Source: Tannerellaceae bacterium
Lineage (GTDB): Bacteria; Bacteroidota; Bacteroidia; Bacteroidales; Tannerellaceae
DNA: 42,448 nt
Direction: 5' to 3'
Assembly: GCA_021203545.1 (NCBI GenBank)
Contig: JAJQAZ010000092.1
Location: 1-42,448 of the forward strand
Shown: piece after piece, positions 9,489-16,826 of the stretch
Layout of the letters: each line of letters opens with the position of its first letter
Position numbering within the stretch: the stretch's first letter is position 1
The notes under the pieces: model-generated
Databases searched by the model: none
What the model saw: the letters and a program-made list of their open reading frames with translations, nothing else
Told to the model about the DNA's origin: nothing
Translations under genes and position numbers: made by a program

Positions 9489-9519
9489 ATTTGCAAATCG
9501 CGATTTGCGATTTGCAAAT
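9489..9519. promoter_or_regulatory. Double palindromic operator upstream of the HTH/nucleotidyltransferase operon
   Basis: ATTTGCAAAT occurs twice (9489-9498 and 9510-9519), centre to centre 21 bases, or two helical turns. The space between them completes a perfect 16-base palindrome GCAAATCGCGATTTGC (9493-9508). It begins 15 bases before the HTH start codon (9474), where an autorepressor should bind. Confidence 0.65.
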
Positions 9520-9522
9520 ATA

Positions 9523-10524
9523 TTAAAGTTTCCCTATATGACAACCTCCCTTATCCAGAAAGCAAAGCTGTTGTTGCAACATCTGTACCTTTTTCATAAC
9601 AAAACCGGCTTCGGCGGCTTCGTGGACGGGGCGGGTATAAATATAACTGATCTCCAGCGGACGGTGGTTATCGTAATCCAGCTTCATACTGGGCGAATAG
9701 GGAGTCATGGTGCGGGTCATTTCCAGCATCTTATCTGCATACTCCTCGCCAATCGTAAAACGTCCCTTCCCAACCTGGTTCGCCCCCCGTATCACTTCCA
9801 GCATCAGGTCCCGTATCAAACCCTCACTCACCGGATGAGCCATAAGGTGGTCCGTAGTCGTATTCAGCACCACAGTCAACCCATTATACGGTACATTCCA
9901 CACCAGTTTCATCCAGCGGGCCAGTTCCAGATCAAGAACCTTGGCCCGAATATCCGCACGGTTAAAAACAGCGGCCACCTCCTCCAGGCGAGACAGGTCA
10001 CGACACGAGTATGAACCGATATTCAACCCACCGTAATCCAGATGTGCAATCTCGCCGGATCCGGTCTTATTCGAACAGATAAAAGCCAGTCCGCCGGCAA
10101 TCTGTAACTCCGGAAAAACTTCCTGCAAATCGGCCTCCAACCCTAACCCATTCTGTATCATCAACACAATCGTATCCTTGTGCAACAAAGGAGGCAACAA
10201 CTCCCTGAGCAAACCATTCGAAGTAGATTTCAGGCACACCAACACCACATCACACGCCGGCATATCAGCCGTACTGCGGTACGCATTCACCCGCGGCAAC
10301 TCAAAATCACCCCTTACAGAACTCACCTTCAACCCATGCTCCTTCACATACTCATAATCCGAATGCAGCAAAAAATGCACATCCTCACCCGCACAGGCCA
10401 GCTTCGCCCCATAATACCCACCGATAGCCCCGGTTCCTATAACACCGTATACAATGCCCCCCGGCCCCCTAAAGGGGGGGCTGGGAACAGTTTTATTTAC
10501 ATTGTTTGCCATATCCTCTTCCAT
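9523..10524 (-). CDS. panE: 2-dehydropantoate 2-reductase (ketopantoate reductase)
   Basis: NADPH-dependent reduction of ketopantoate to pantoate in pantothenate/CoA synthesis. The Rossmann motif GVIGTGAIGGYYG (about 27-39) is followed by CLKSTSNG and MIQNGLG. The catalytic Lys lies in ARWMKLVWNVPYNGLT (about 205-220), and the C-terminal substrate motif is PSMKLDYDNHRPLEI. The length of 333 residues includes a non-family N-terminal extension: residues about 15-24 (SPPFRGPGGI) are encoded by a dispersed C/G-rich repeat, and no start codon lies between it and the Rossmann strand. The start is ATG 10524 or 10512. Substrate specificity within the family is assumed. Confidence 0.9.
   Translation of the reverse strand: MEEDMANNVNKTVPSPPFRGPGGIVYGVIGTGAIGGYYGAKLACAGEDVHFLLHSDYEYVKEHGLKVSSVRGDFELPRVNAYRSTADMPACDVVLVCLKSTSNGLLRELLPPLLHKDTIVLMIQNGLGLEADLQEVFPELQIAGGLAFICSNKTGSGEIAHLDYGGLNIGSYSCRDLSRLEEVAAVFNRADIRAKVLDLELARWMKLVWNVPYNGLTVVLNTTTDHLMAHPVSEGLIRDLMLEVIRGANQVGKGRFTIGEEYADKMLEMTRTMTPYSPSMKLDYDNHRPLEISYIYTRPVHEAAEAGFVMKKVQMLQQQLCFLDKGGCHIGKL
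10457..10485. repeat. C/G-rich dispersed repeat inside the 5' end of panE
   Basis: This CCCCTAAAGGGG-centred element resembles others at about 16512-16538, 17992-18018 and 20855-20886. Here it lies in frame within panE and is translated. Elsewhere copies are intergenic or at gene ends. Confidence 0.75.
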
Positions 10525-10574
10525 TTTCTTCTAAACAAATATGTTCTGATGTTCTTTTGTCTTATTCTGGTAAA

Positions 10575-10601
10575 CGCTGGCGCAGATTTTAATCTGTGCC
10601 T
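10575..10601. repeat. REP-like palindromic repeat, copy 2
   Basis: CGCTGGCGCAGATTTTAATC followed by TGTGCCT; same family as 7561-7585. It abuts the 3' end of the membrane-protein gene, and its final bases contribute to that gene's stop codon. Confidence 0.7.
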
Positions 10602-11187
10602 ACATTTCATAGAAAATTTCCTCCTGCATATAAATTTTCAGATCCGGATAAAAATTCCGGATCTTTTGTTCCAGTTTCCCGCCACGGCAATTTGCCAGTA
10701 CCATTTTATAAGTGTGCACATAATCACCTTCTAACTTTATCACCTTTACGTGGGTTTGATAATACCACGGAAACAAACGGCTGCGCAATTCCGGCAAAAG
10801 TCCCTGCGGAAAATAGGTCCAGCTATCAATCACAATACTATCCAACTCACCCGGAGGAATCGAAATATATTTATTCTGCCTTTCATGGAGCCACACTGCA
10901 TCCGGCGTAAAAATCATCAGTTCATCCGGCAGGCTAAAATAAAGAGGGAAAAACAGAATCCCACCACCAACCAGCACGGCCGCAAAACAACCATGCAAAA
11001 AGTCAAAGGCAGCCCCCACATCCGAATAGCCCCTCTGGCCATACAGTTCATAAAACCCGGCTACCACACAAATCAACGTTCCGGCAATCATCGCATAACA
11101 AAGACACCGGCACACCCGCTGCCAGCGAAACAACGCTCTGTAAACCACAAACGTCTCTCCGTGATAGTTCTCCTTCAGGTCGCCCAC
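10600..11187 (-). CDS. Hypothetical membrane protein with two N-terminal transmembrane segments
   Basis: 195 residues; not a family I recognise. Two hydrophobic segments (about 31-48, CYAMIAGTLICVVAGFY, and about 68-86, CFAAVLVGGGILFFPLYF) are followed by a soluble domain. That domain has beta-rich text (LMIFTPDAVWLHERQNKYISIPPGELDSIVI) reminiscent of bacterial PH-like or YcxB-like domains. The start is GTG at 11187; no better ATG is in frame nearby. It runs in the same direction as panE, but the 75-base gap contains a REP-like repeat. Confidence 0.7.
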   Translation of the reverse strand: MGDLKENYHGETFVVYRALFRWQRVCRCLCYAMIAGTLICVVAGFYELYGQRGYSDVGAAFDFLHGCFAAVLVGGGILFFPLYFSLPDELMIFTPDAVWLHERQNKYISIPPGELDSIVIDSWTYFPQGLLPELRSRLFPWYYQTHVKVIKLEGDYVHTYKMVLANCRGGKLEQKIRNFYPDLKIYMQEEIFYEM

Positions 11188-11204
11188 CTTCTTATAAGTA
11201 GTAA

Positions 11205-11468
11205 CTAAAACAATACCACCGCTAAATAAAAACCCACCAACAAAAAAATTCCAATTATAAACATAATATCACAGACAGCCAATAATAGGATACAATAGTA
11301 AACAAAACCACCCAAACCAGCAAACATTGAATGGCAAAAAGACACCGGTTTTCCTCGTTCCGATAATCCCGGTACCTTTAAGTCCGCTGCACTTGGTAAA
11401 GACACCAATACCGTCGGTCCAAGAGGACCCCGATGAACCGGAATCTTCGATTTGCAATCAGTACACAC
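11205..11468 (-). CDS. Possible small membrane protein or gene remnant
   Basis: An 87-codon frame whose last 40 residues are strongly hydrophobic (FVYYCILLLAVCDIMFIIG and LVGFYLAVVLF), while the N-terminal half has no recognisable pattern. A second overlapping frame also shows coding-like text, so this may be a decayed gene. It ends 18 bases before the downstream membrane-protein gene. Doubtful as a real protein. Confidence 0.25.
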   Translation of the reverse strand: MCTDCKSKIPVHRGPLGPTVLVSLPSAADLKVPGLSERGKPVSFCHSMFAGLGGFVYYCILLLAVCDIMFIIGIFLLVGFYLAVVLF

Positions 11469-11470
11469 AT

Positions 11471-11800
11471 CTTTTCACCCTCGTAGAGGGTAATATATCT
11501 TAGCCCCTAGCATTGCTGGGGCTGTTAAATTCTCCTATATGATTTGTATGAAGTCCTGCAAGGACGGTATATCCCAGCCCAGTACGAAGTGCTGGGTTAG
11601 TGATTCCCCTTCCACTCATGAGTCCTGAAGGGACGGCACAATTGAAGAGCTACCCGTATGCCGGTATTTTATTCTGTCGTGCCTACAGCACTAAAATTCT
11701 TTTTCTATCCATCAACCCAGCACTTCGTACCGGGCTGGGATATACCGTCCTTGCAGGACTTAGAAGCAGAGAATTTAACTGCCCTGCGGCGTTGCCGAAA
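11471..11800. repeat. Dispersed intergenic repeat modules (copy 2), with an inverted pair
   Basis: Module C occurs here twice in opposite orientation: about 11551-11596 (AGTCCTGCAAGGACGGTATA...) and about 11715-11761 (...TATACCGTCCTTGCAGGACTT). Between them are module B (about 11619-11643, GTCCTGAAGGGAC) and module A (about 11672-11697, TCTGTCGTGCCTACAGCAC). This is the same set as at 46-240, arranged as a large inverted repeat. No gene is seen from about 11,470 to 11,937. Confidence 0.75.
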
Positions 11801-11937
11801 CCTAAGACAGGATAGAAAGATGTAAGTAGAAAGTCGCTAAAAAAGGGAGATTAGAACTGCATTTATCAATAGATTCAATCTAAAACAAAACGTTTCCCGC
11901 CATAAATTGTTATGATAAAAACCAAACAAGATTAACT

Positions 11938-12060
11938 ATGGAGAGAAATTGGAACAAACGTTTATTTTTGATCGGAGCAGTCATTCTGGCGGCAGCCCTG
12001 TTACTATATTGGTTATTTATGGTAGTCGATCTGTCAGCTTATTCGGAAGGAGCCGTATAA
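11938..12060 (+). CDS. Small single-pass membrane protein (40 residues)
   Basis: ATG at 11938, TAA at 12058-12060. A positively charged start (MERNWNKR) is followed by one 22-residue hydrophobic helix and a short acidic tail (SAYSEGAV), a plausible inner-membrane miniprotein. No Shine-Dalgarno is evident, as is common in Bacteroidota. Its 3' end overlaps the convergent gene by 27 bases. Unrecognised; support is limited to composition. Confidence 0.4.
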   Translation: MERNWNKRLFLIGAVILAAALLLYWLFMVVDLSAYSEGAV

Positions 12061-12531
12061 CCTCTGCTGCTCCCGGATTAACGCCAAATCCGATTCATAA
12101 TCACCGTTATACCGGGGATTCAACCGTAGGAAATTCTCAAAAAACAGGATAGCGGCATCAAACAGGGCAACAGCAAATTCTTCTACCAGAACAACAGTAG
12201 CCCGGTTGCCTATCCGTAACAATAAAAATCCACCTTTTTTCAAACGCAATATCACATCAACAGGACTATCCGGAAACATAAACCCGGCCTTTCCTTCCTG
12301 TTTTACCTGTACAAGAGCAGCAGCAAAAAGCAAAAACAACCGGTCAGGCAAATCCCACTGACCCGGCTCCAGTAAAACCTGTCCGTTACAAATAATAGAA
12401 ATCCCACCTTCCGGATACAAAGCATCCAACAGGTTAACATCAAGCATCTCATACTCCTGTATATTAACCAAGAAATCCGGATTACCTTTATGATCTTTTG
12501 TACAAAACAAAAAACTTTCGATAGAGACCAT
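12034..12531 (-). CDS. Hypothetical protein coupled to the S24 repressor
   Basis: 165 residues, soluble, no motif I recognise. A mixed alpha/beta pattern with LLEPGQWDLPDRLFLLFAAAL and a C-terminal helix ending REQQRLYGSFRIS. Its ATG (12531) lies one base after the repressor stop (12533-12535), so the two are almost certainly co-transcribed and translationally coupled. That position suggests a partner or modulator of the repressor, or a superinfection/maintenance function. This is inference from position only. Confidence 0.6.
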   Translation of the reverse strand: MVSIESFLFCTKDHKGNPDFLVNIQEYEMLDVNLLDALYPEGGISIICNGQVLLEPGQWDLPDRLFLLFAAALVQVKQEGKAGFMFPDSPVDVILRLKKGGFLLLRIGNRATVVLVEEFAVALFDAAILFFENFLRLNPRYNGDYESDLALIREQQRLYGSFRIS

Positions 12532-12532
12532 A

Positions 12533-13201
12533 TCAAAACCGCCTCAACATCCCCACCACCAGTGCGATATTATAAATCTCCTCCTTATGAATACGAAAAT
12601 CCTTATACAAATCCGAAGCTTCGGACTTACACAGAATATAATCGCCGTCTTCATAAATACGTTTCACCACCACACCCTGCGAAGTATCCAACACATGGTA
12701 ACGGCCCCACTGCACAAAACTATTATTCGTAATCTGCAAACAGGCCAGTTCGTCGCCCGAATGAAACTCAGGCTCCATACTATCCCCCTTCACAAACAGC
12801 GTATAACTGTACCGCGAAAATGCCTGGATAACGGGCAGATGCTCGCAGTCCTCGCTTTTTACCCCGGCCAGTGCACTCGATACCGACCCGGCAGCGGCGT
12901 TCATAGGAATACGCGGGCGCGTTTCCTGTACGACAGGTAATTTTACAATCCCCGGGCGGGGTTCGCGTGGCGACGTCATCTTACTATCCGACCCAGTAAG
13001 CAACCACAACAGCGTATACTTAGAATCCGCTATCGCGTTATAAATTTTATTCAAAACATCCACCGAAGGCTTGCTCTGCCGCTCCCCGATAATCGAAGAT
13101 AAGGTACTAGGTGGGATATCTGCCACCCTGCAAAGCTCTGCCGCCTTCCCGCCAAACAACTGATCAATAAGAAATTGTATCCGGTCGTTAATCGTTTCCA
13201 T
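12533..13201 (-). CDS. LexA/CI-like repressor: HTH plus S24 self-cleaving peptidase domain
   Basis: 222 residues. The N-terminal HTH (about 1-70) has GKAAELCRVADIPPSTLSSIIG as its helix-turn-helix. The C-terminal half is a peptidase S24 domain: catalytic Ser141 in GDSMEPEF, Lys180 in VVVKRI, and a likely Ala104-Gly105 cleavage site (NAAAGS). The spacings (36 from site to Ser, 39 Ser to Lys) fit LexA (A84-G85, S119, K156). Proteins of this type repress lytic promoters and cut themselves when RecA is activated by DNA damage. It is divergent from the early genes across a region with palindromes that recur before the tail operon. This is the likely master switch of the element. Confidence 0.9.
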   Translation of the reverse strand: METINDRIQFLIDQLFGGKAAELCRVADIPPSTLSSIIGERQSKPSVDVLNKIYNAIADSKYTLLWLLTGSDSKMTSPREPRPGIVKLPVVQETRPRIPMNAAAGSVSSALAGVKSEDCEHLPVIQAFSRYSYTLFVKGDSMEPEFHSGDELACLQITNNSFVQWGRYHVLDTSQGVVVKRIYEDGDYILCKSEASDLYKDFRIHKEEIYNIALVVGMLRRF

Positions 13202-13213
13202 AACATCTTTTTA

Positions 13214-13295
13214 TTTAGATTCATTCTAAATTTACGCAAATGCATAAATTTCTATCTGTTTTTATTTGCACATAAAACGCATTTGCGTATATTTG
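13214..13295. promoter_or_regulatory. Divergent repressor/early control region with promoter and operators
   Basis: For the plus strand, TTTG (13265-13268) is followed after 19 bases by TATATTTG (13288-13295), a full Bacteroides-type promoter. The arms ACGCA and TGCGT (13277-13288) form a palindrome between these boxes. A second site, ACGCAAATGCAT (13234-13245), lies between the promoter and the repressor gene. It includes the reverse-strand sequence TGCATTTG, close to a -7 box for the repressor. TACGCAAATGCAT recurs exactly at 28508-28520. A small hairpin (TTTAGA/TCTAAA, 13214-13230) sits in the repressor leader. Confidence 0.75.
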
Positions 13296-13370
13296 CATTG
13301 TAAAGCTAAACAAAAGTAAAGGATCCGGCTTACAAAAACAACATTTTCAAACCATTTAACACCGGGTAAT

Positions 13371-13595
13371 ATGTTAGACGACTTTTATGACACCTACATA
13401 GACGACTTCGACGAAGAGGATTTTGAAAGCATAAACCTCAGGGAATACGAAGATGAAATGAAAATTCAGTTCATGAACGACGCCCTTGCGGAGTTGGAAA
13501 ACATGACGGAACAGGAGGCATGCACCTTCTACCATACAGACAGCAAAGAAGAAGCCCGGCAGGGCATCATCGAATACTGGACCTGGCTGGCATAA
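13371..13595 (+). CDS. Small acidic early protein
   Basis: 74 residues, very acidic at the N-terminus (DDFYDTYIDDFDEEDFESINL), then a helical segment FMNDALAELENMTEQEACTF. It is the first plus-strand gene after the early promoter, 76 bases from the -7 box. Acidic early proteins of phages often mimic DNA or bind host enzymes, but nothing here proves that. Similar small proteins accompany DUF2693 genes in Bacteroidales prophages as far as I recall. Confidence 0.65.
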   Translation: MLDDFYDTYIDDFDEEDFESINLREYEDEMKIQFMNDALAELENMTEQEACTFYHTDSKEEARQGIIEYWTWLA

Positions 13596-13614
13596 ATCCT
13601 AAAACAAAATAAAC

Positions 13615-13929
13615 ATGAAACCAACATTCAGATCCAAAGTTTACCGGGTGGCCTACGAACTGTACCACACCACCGGAAAAAGCTGGCCCATATGCCTCAC
13701 CCGCGCCTGGGCCATGTACCGCCTCACCCGGCAGATGCACCGGGGAGTTGTAAACTTCGCATACGAAAGGGCAGACGGCACCCTGCGCAAAGCCAAAGGT
13801 ACCCTGATGAATGTCGAAGACAAAATCAAAGGCACCGGCAAAACATGCTACAAAACAATACGCTACTACGATGTAGAAGCCGGCGCCTTCCGCTCCTTTA
13901 AAGTAGCCAATTTCATTACCGTATACTGA
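13615..13929 (+). CDS. DUF2693-type SH3-like beta-barrel phage protein
   Basis: 104 residues. The segment WPICLTRAWAMYRLTRQMHRG, followed by VVNFAYERADGTLRKAKGTL and ending RSFKVANFITVY, matches the DUF2693 family (SH3 beta-barrel fold) common in Bacteroidales prophages and conjugative elements. Function unknown; basic and small, so nucleic-acid binding is possible. It starts 19 bases after the acidic gene and belongs to the early operon. Confidence 0.78.
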   Translation: MKPTFRSKVYRVAYELYHTTGKSWPICLTRAWAMYRLTRQMHRGVVNFAYERADGTLRKAKGTLMNVEDKIKGTGKTCYKTIRYYDVEAGAFRSFKVANFITVY

Positions 13930-13990
13930 AAATTGACAATTGACAGTTAACAATTGACAAGTAAGCTCTTTGACATATTGAAACTCATTC

Positions 13991-14061
13991 ATGGCCCGGA
14001 TAATCCCGGACGCGGGTATCCTTGTGGTGCAGGTTAACAAAACCATATTATACCGGGCCAT
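13991..14061 (+). ncRNA. Candidate structured RNA with a three-way junction
   Basis: Outer helix: 13991-14004 pairs with 14047-14061 over 14 base pairs with one bulged base (14052). Inside are hairpin CCCG-GACG-CGGG (14005-14016), a 15-base single strand, and hairpin GGTT-AACAA-AACC (14032-14044). It follows a CTCTTTGACATATTG motif and lies between early genes in a stretch with no convincing protein. It could be a leader of the 14216 gene or an independent small RNA. Strand is assumed from the operon. Confidence 0.35.
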
Positions 14062-14215
14062 TCGCTCTATAAAAAATAGCACACAGATCACACAGATAAG
14101 ACAGATAATCACAGATTACAAAAACAGATTATAAAAAAAATACCACCTGCGAAAATCCGCGTTATCTGCGTATGCTGCGTGCCCTATACCTCAAACCCAT
14201 TAAAACAAATAAAAA

Positions 14216-14377
14216 ATGAAACACTTCAAATTCCGCTCACCAGGCCAACTCCTGGTAGTTATTGCATTCTTCCTGCTGTCGCTCCTGTGCCTGGTAGGAA
14301 GCTGTTCCAACCCCTTCCAGATACTCAATGCCGGACTGTGCGGCTTTATGGCGTGGGGCACTTACAATTCGTGGTAA
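14216..14377 (+). CDS. Small membrane/lipoprotein-like protein (53 residues)
   Basis: ATG 14216, TAA 14375-14377. A basic start (MKHFKFRSPGQ) is followed by a hydrophobic helix (LLVVIAFFLLSLLCLVG) and then SCSNPFQ, a borderline lipobox (LVGSC), and the tail GFMAWGTYNSW. The composition and spacing are those of a real small envelope protein, and it fits between the early genes. A longer frame in another register (14179-14424) has no such pattern. Function unknown. Confidence 0.55.
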   Translation: MKHFKFRSPGQLLVVIAFFLLSLLCLVGSCSNPFQILNAGLCGFMAWGTYNSW

Positions 14378-14420
14378 ACGACACTCAACTTTTTTATAAA
14401 CTTCTTTATATCCTGATACA

Positions 14421-15170
14421 ATGAAAGATTTACAAAACACCGGAAACAATAATCTAAGAAATGGTTTTATCCCCTTAAGCCGCAAACTGTTTGAACATCC
14501 TTTCTGGAAAGAAAAAAGAATATTCAGTTATGCCGAAGCCTGGATAGACCTGATACAAAGAGCATGCTTCGAACGGGAACCCGGAAGTTGTATAATAAAA
14601 AAAGAACTGGTTAACATCGAACGCGGAGAAATAGTAATATCACTTCGTTTACTTAGTGAAAACTGGGGCTGGTCTACAGACAAATTACGACGCTTCCTGA
14701 ACGTTCTACGTAACGAATCCATGATTGTTGTAAACAATACAAAAGCAACCCGCACAACAATCATAAAAATCTGTAAATATGAACAATACAATGCAATAAA
14801 CCCCTTCCGGGAAGAACAGGCAACACACGAACAACACACAAACAACACAGAAATATCACACGAACAACACAATACTAATAAAGAAAATAAAGAAACAAAT
14901 ATAGAGAGAGACACGCACACGCAAAACGAGGAATACAGGAAATTCATAGAATGGATGCAACACAACACACCCGAGTGTACCAAACGCAGGAACTTCCCTA
15001 AAGGCATCACCGAAGCCCAATTCCTGAAGCTAAGGGAACAATACAGCAAAACACAGATTACAAATATACTACTGCGTATCGAAAACCGCAAAGACCTGCG
15101 CGAACGATACATAAACCTACACCAAACAGTAGTAAACTGGTTAGAAAAAGAGCAACAATATGGACATTAA
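14421..15170 (+). CDS. Phage replication organiser-like protein (HTH, DnaD/O-like)
   Basis: 249 residues. The N-terminal part starts GFIPLSRKLFEHPFWKEKR and runs through ISLRLLSENWGWSTDKLRRFLNVLRNESMI, a winged-helix pattern of phage O/DnaD-like replication proteins that bind an origin and load helicase. The middle (about 130-170) is low complexity, rich in N, T, H and E (HEQHTNNTEISHEQHN). The C-terminal domain (about 175-245) resembles the helicase-contacting part of such proteins. It overlaps the downstream DnaB gene by 11 bases, the classical organiser-helicase pair. Confidence 0.75.
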   Translation: MKDLQNTGNNNLRNGFIPLSRKLFEHPFWKEKRIFSYAEAWIDLIQRACFEREPGSCIIKKELVNIERGEIVISLRLLSENWGWSTDKLRRFLNVLRNESMIVVNNTKATRTTIIKICKYEQYNAINPFREEQATHEQHTNNTEISHEQHNTNKENKETNIERDTHTQNEEYRKFIEWMQHNTPECTKRRNFPKGITEAQFLKLREQYSKTQITNILLRIENRKDLRERYINLHQTVVNWLEKEQQYGH

Positions 15171-16505
15171 AATACTACCCCACGACGAAGCTACCGAACG
15201 GGTCGTTATCAACACCCTCACACAGGAGCCTTATAACTGGTACGAAGTAAACCAGCTTATCCACGAAGATTGTTTCTACAATCCCCTGTACCGCAGGATA
15301 TTCAACATCATCCGTGAGTGCCACGAAAAAGGAAATTCATACGATCAGGCAAGTATTTTTGAAGAATTAAAAAAGCCGGCGAAAGCATGGATATAGATAC
15401 CTTCCTAAAAGCATTCCGGTACGACAGCAGGAACCTTTACATCAACGTATGTGTACTGGTAGAACTGGACCAGCGGCGTAAAATCGCCACACTGGCACAT
15501 CAGCTATACCAACAGGCCAACGACATGGAAACCGAAATCCCGCAACTCATATCCGCCACTACCGGCCAGCTCACCCAATTTGCCGAAGGCCCCTCTACCG
15601 CTTACTATACCCTCGACGAGGCTATTCAGGGCGTACGCAACCAGATAGAGCGCAACTGCAACCAGGAATCGCCCCTCACAGGCACTCCTACCGGGTTTAC
15701 CCAATTGGATAAACAAAGTGGCGGCCTGCAGGGCTCGGACCTGATCGTTATAGTAGCAGATACTTCGCAGGGAAAAACATCTTTATCCCTAAGCCTCGCA
15801 CTGAACGCGGCCCGGACCGATGCCGGGGTAGCTATATACTCGCTGGAGATGAAAAAAGAACAAATAGCCGCCCGCCTGATTGCCACCGAAACCGGGATAC
15901 CCGTCAACCAACTGCTCTACTCTCCCCTGCCACCGGGACAGATCGAGCAAATAGAAAAAGGCCTCACCCGTCTCTACGGACTACCGGTTTACTTTGACGA
16001 CCGCTCTACCAGCCAGATCGACACGATCATCACCTCTATACGCAACCTGAAAATGAAATACAACATAAAAGGGGCTGTGGTAGATTACCTGCAGATCATG
16101 AACGTAAATATGAAAGGCAGCAATAAAGAGGCACAAATGGGCGAAGTATCCCGGAGATTAAAAAACCTGGCACTCGAACTGGACATCTGGATCATGGCCC
16201 TTTCCCAACTCAACCGCGACCCATTGCATCCGGCCCCTTCGCTGGGCAGGCTGCGCGACAGCGGACAAATTGCCGAAGCGGCCGATGTGGTAATGCTGAT
16301 ATACCGCCCCGAAGTGTACAACCGCACCTACGGCGAACCCTTCCAATGGGCCGGTACGGCAAACACCGCCCTGATAGAAGTAGCCAAAGGCCGCAACATA
16401 GGTCTCACCAAATTCCTGTGCGGCTTCAACCCACAAACCTGCCGCTTCTACGAACTACACGACATCCCCCGCCTGGAAAAAACAGGCAAAGAGGAGCCGT
16501 TTTGA
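15160..16505 (+). pseudogene. dnaB: Replicative DNA helicase DnaB, broken by a one-base frameshift
   Basis: The first frame (15160-15396) is the DnaB N-terminal domain (EATERVVINTLTQEP...). The second (15387-16505) carries the RecA-like helicase domain: Walker A ADTSQGKTSL, YSLEMKKEQIAARLIA, Walker B VVDYLQIM, and LRDSGQIAEAADVVMLIYRPE. The break is at an A6 tract (about 15370-15375). One more A would read EELKKAGESMDIDTF and give one protein of about 448 residues, the normal DnaB size. The second frame has its own ATG (15387), so a helicase domain lacking the N-terminal domain might still be made. Could be decay or an assembly error. Confidence 0.85.
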
Positions 16506-16826
16506 TACCCAAACCCCCCGGCCCCCTAAAGGGGGGGAAGAAAATCAGGAAATATTTGGTCGAAGGGGACCCCCATAAATTGGTCGGAGGGGATTTGTAA
16601 TCCCCGACAAACGAGTATTAGGATCTGTGATCCGATAAACAAATAAATACCGATTAAACCGGAACTTAGGTATATGAAAACTGATTATAAATCCTTAGCT
16701 GGTACCGCTGGCGCAGATTTAAATCTGCGCCCAAATTTTCGACAAATCCCCTTCGACCAGAATCTTTGCCTAAACTTTCGTCCGGCATAGTAAAAATGCT
16801 CCATCAAACATTTAAATAAAATAAGT
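16506..16826. repeat. Gene-free stretch of nested dispersed repeats
   Basis: Contains a C/G-rich repeat (about 16512-16538) and perfect 13-base inverted repeats TGGTCGAAGGGGA (16557-16569) and TCCCCTTCGACCA (16747-16759). Between these are a GTCGG...CCCCGAC hairpin (16583-16608), a GGATCTGTGATCC hairpin (about 16621-16633), and a perfect REP palindrome (about 16705-16732). It looks like repeats that have landed in each other. No gene seen. Confidence 0.65.

Noticed and set aside
12533-13201. Chromosomal LexA of the host
   Set aside because: The gene is divergent from phage early genes, its operators recur only at the tail operon within the window, and it has a coupled unknown partner, which fits an element-specific repressor better.
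13991-14134. A 47-codon frame starting at ATG 13991
   Set aside because: It lies in the folded RNA candidate, and its second half is a CACAGATAAGACAGATAA-type simple repeat; no protein-like pattern.
14179-14424. 81-codon plus-strand frame
   Set aside because: Overlaps the 14216-14377 membrane protein in another register; only the latter has a signal-like helix and lipobox-like pattern.
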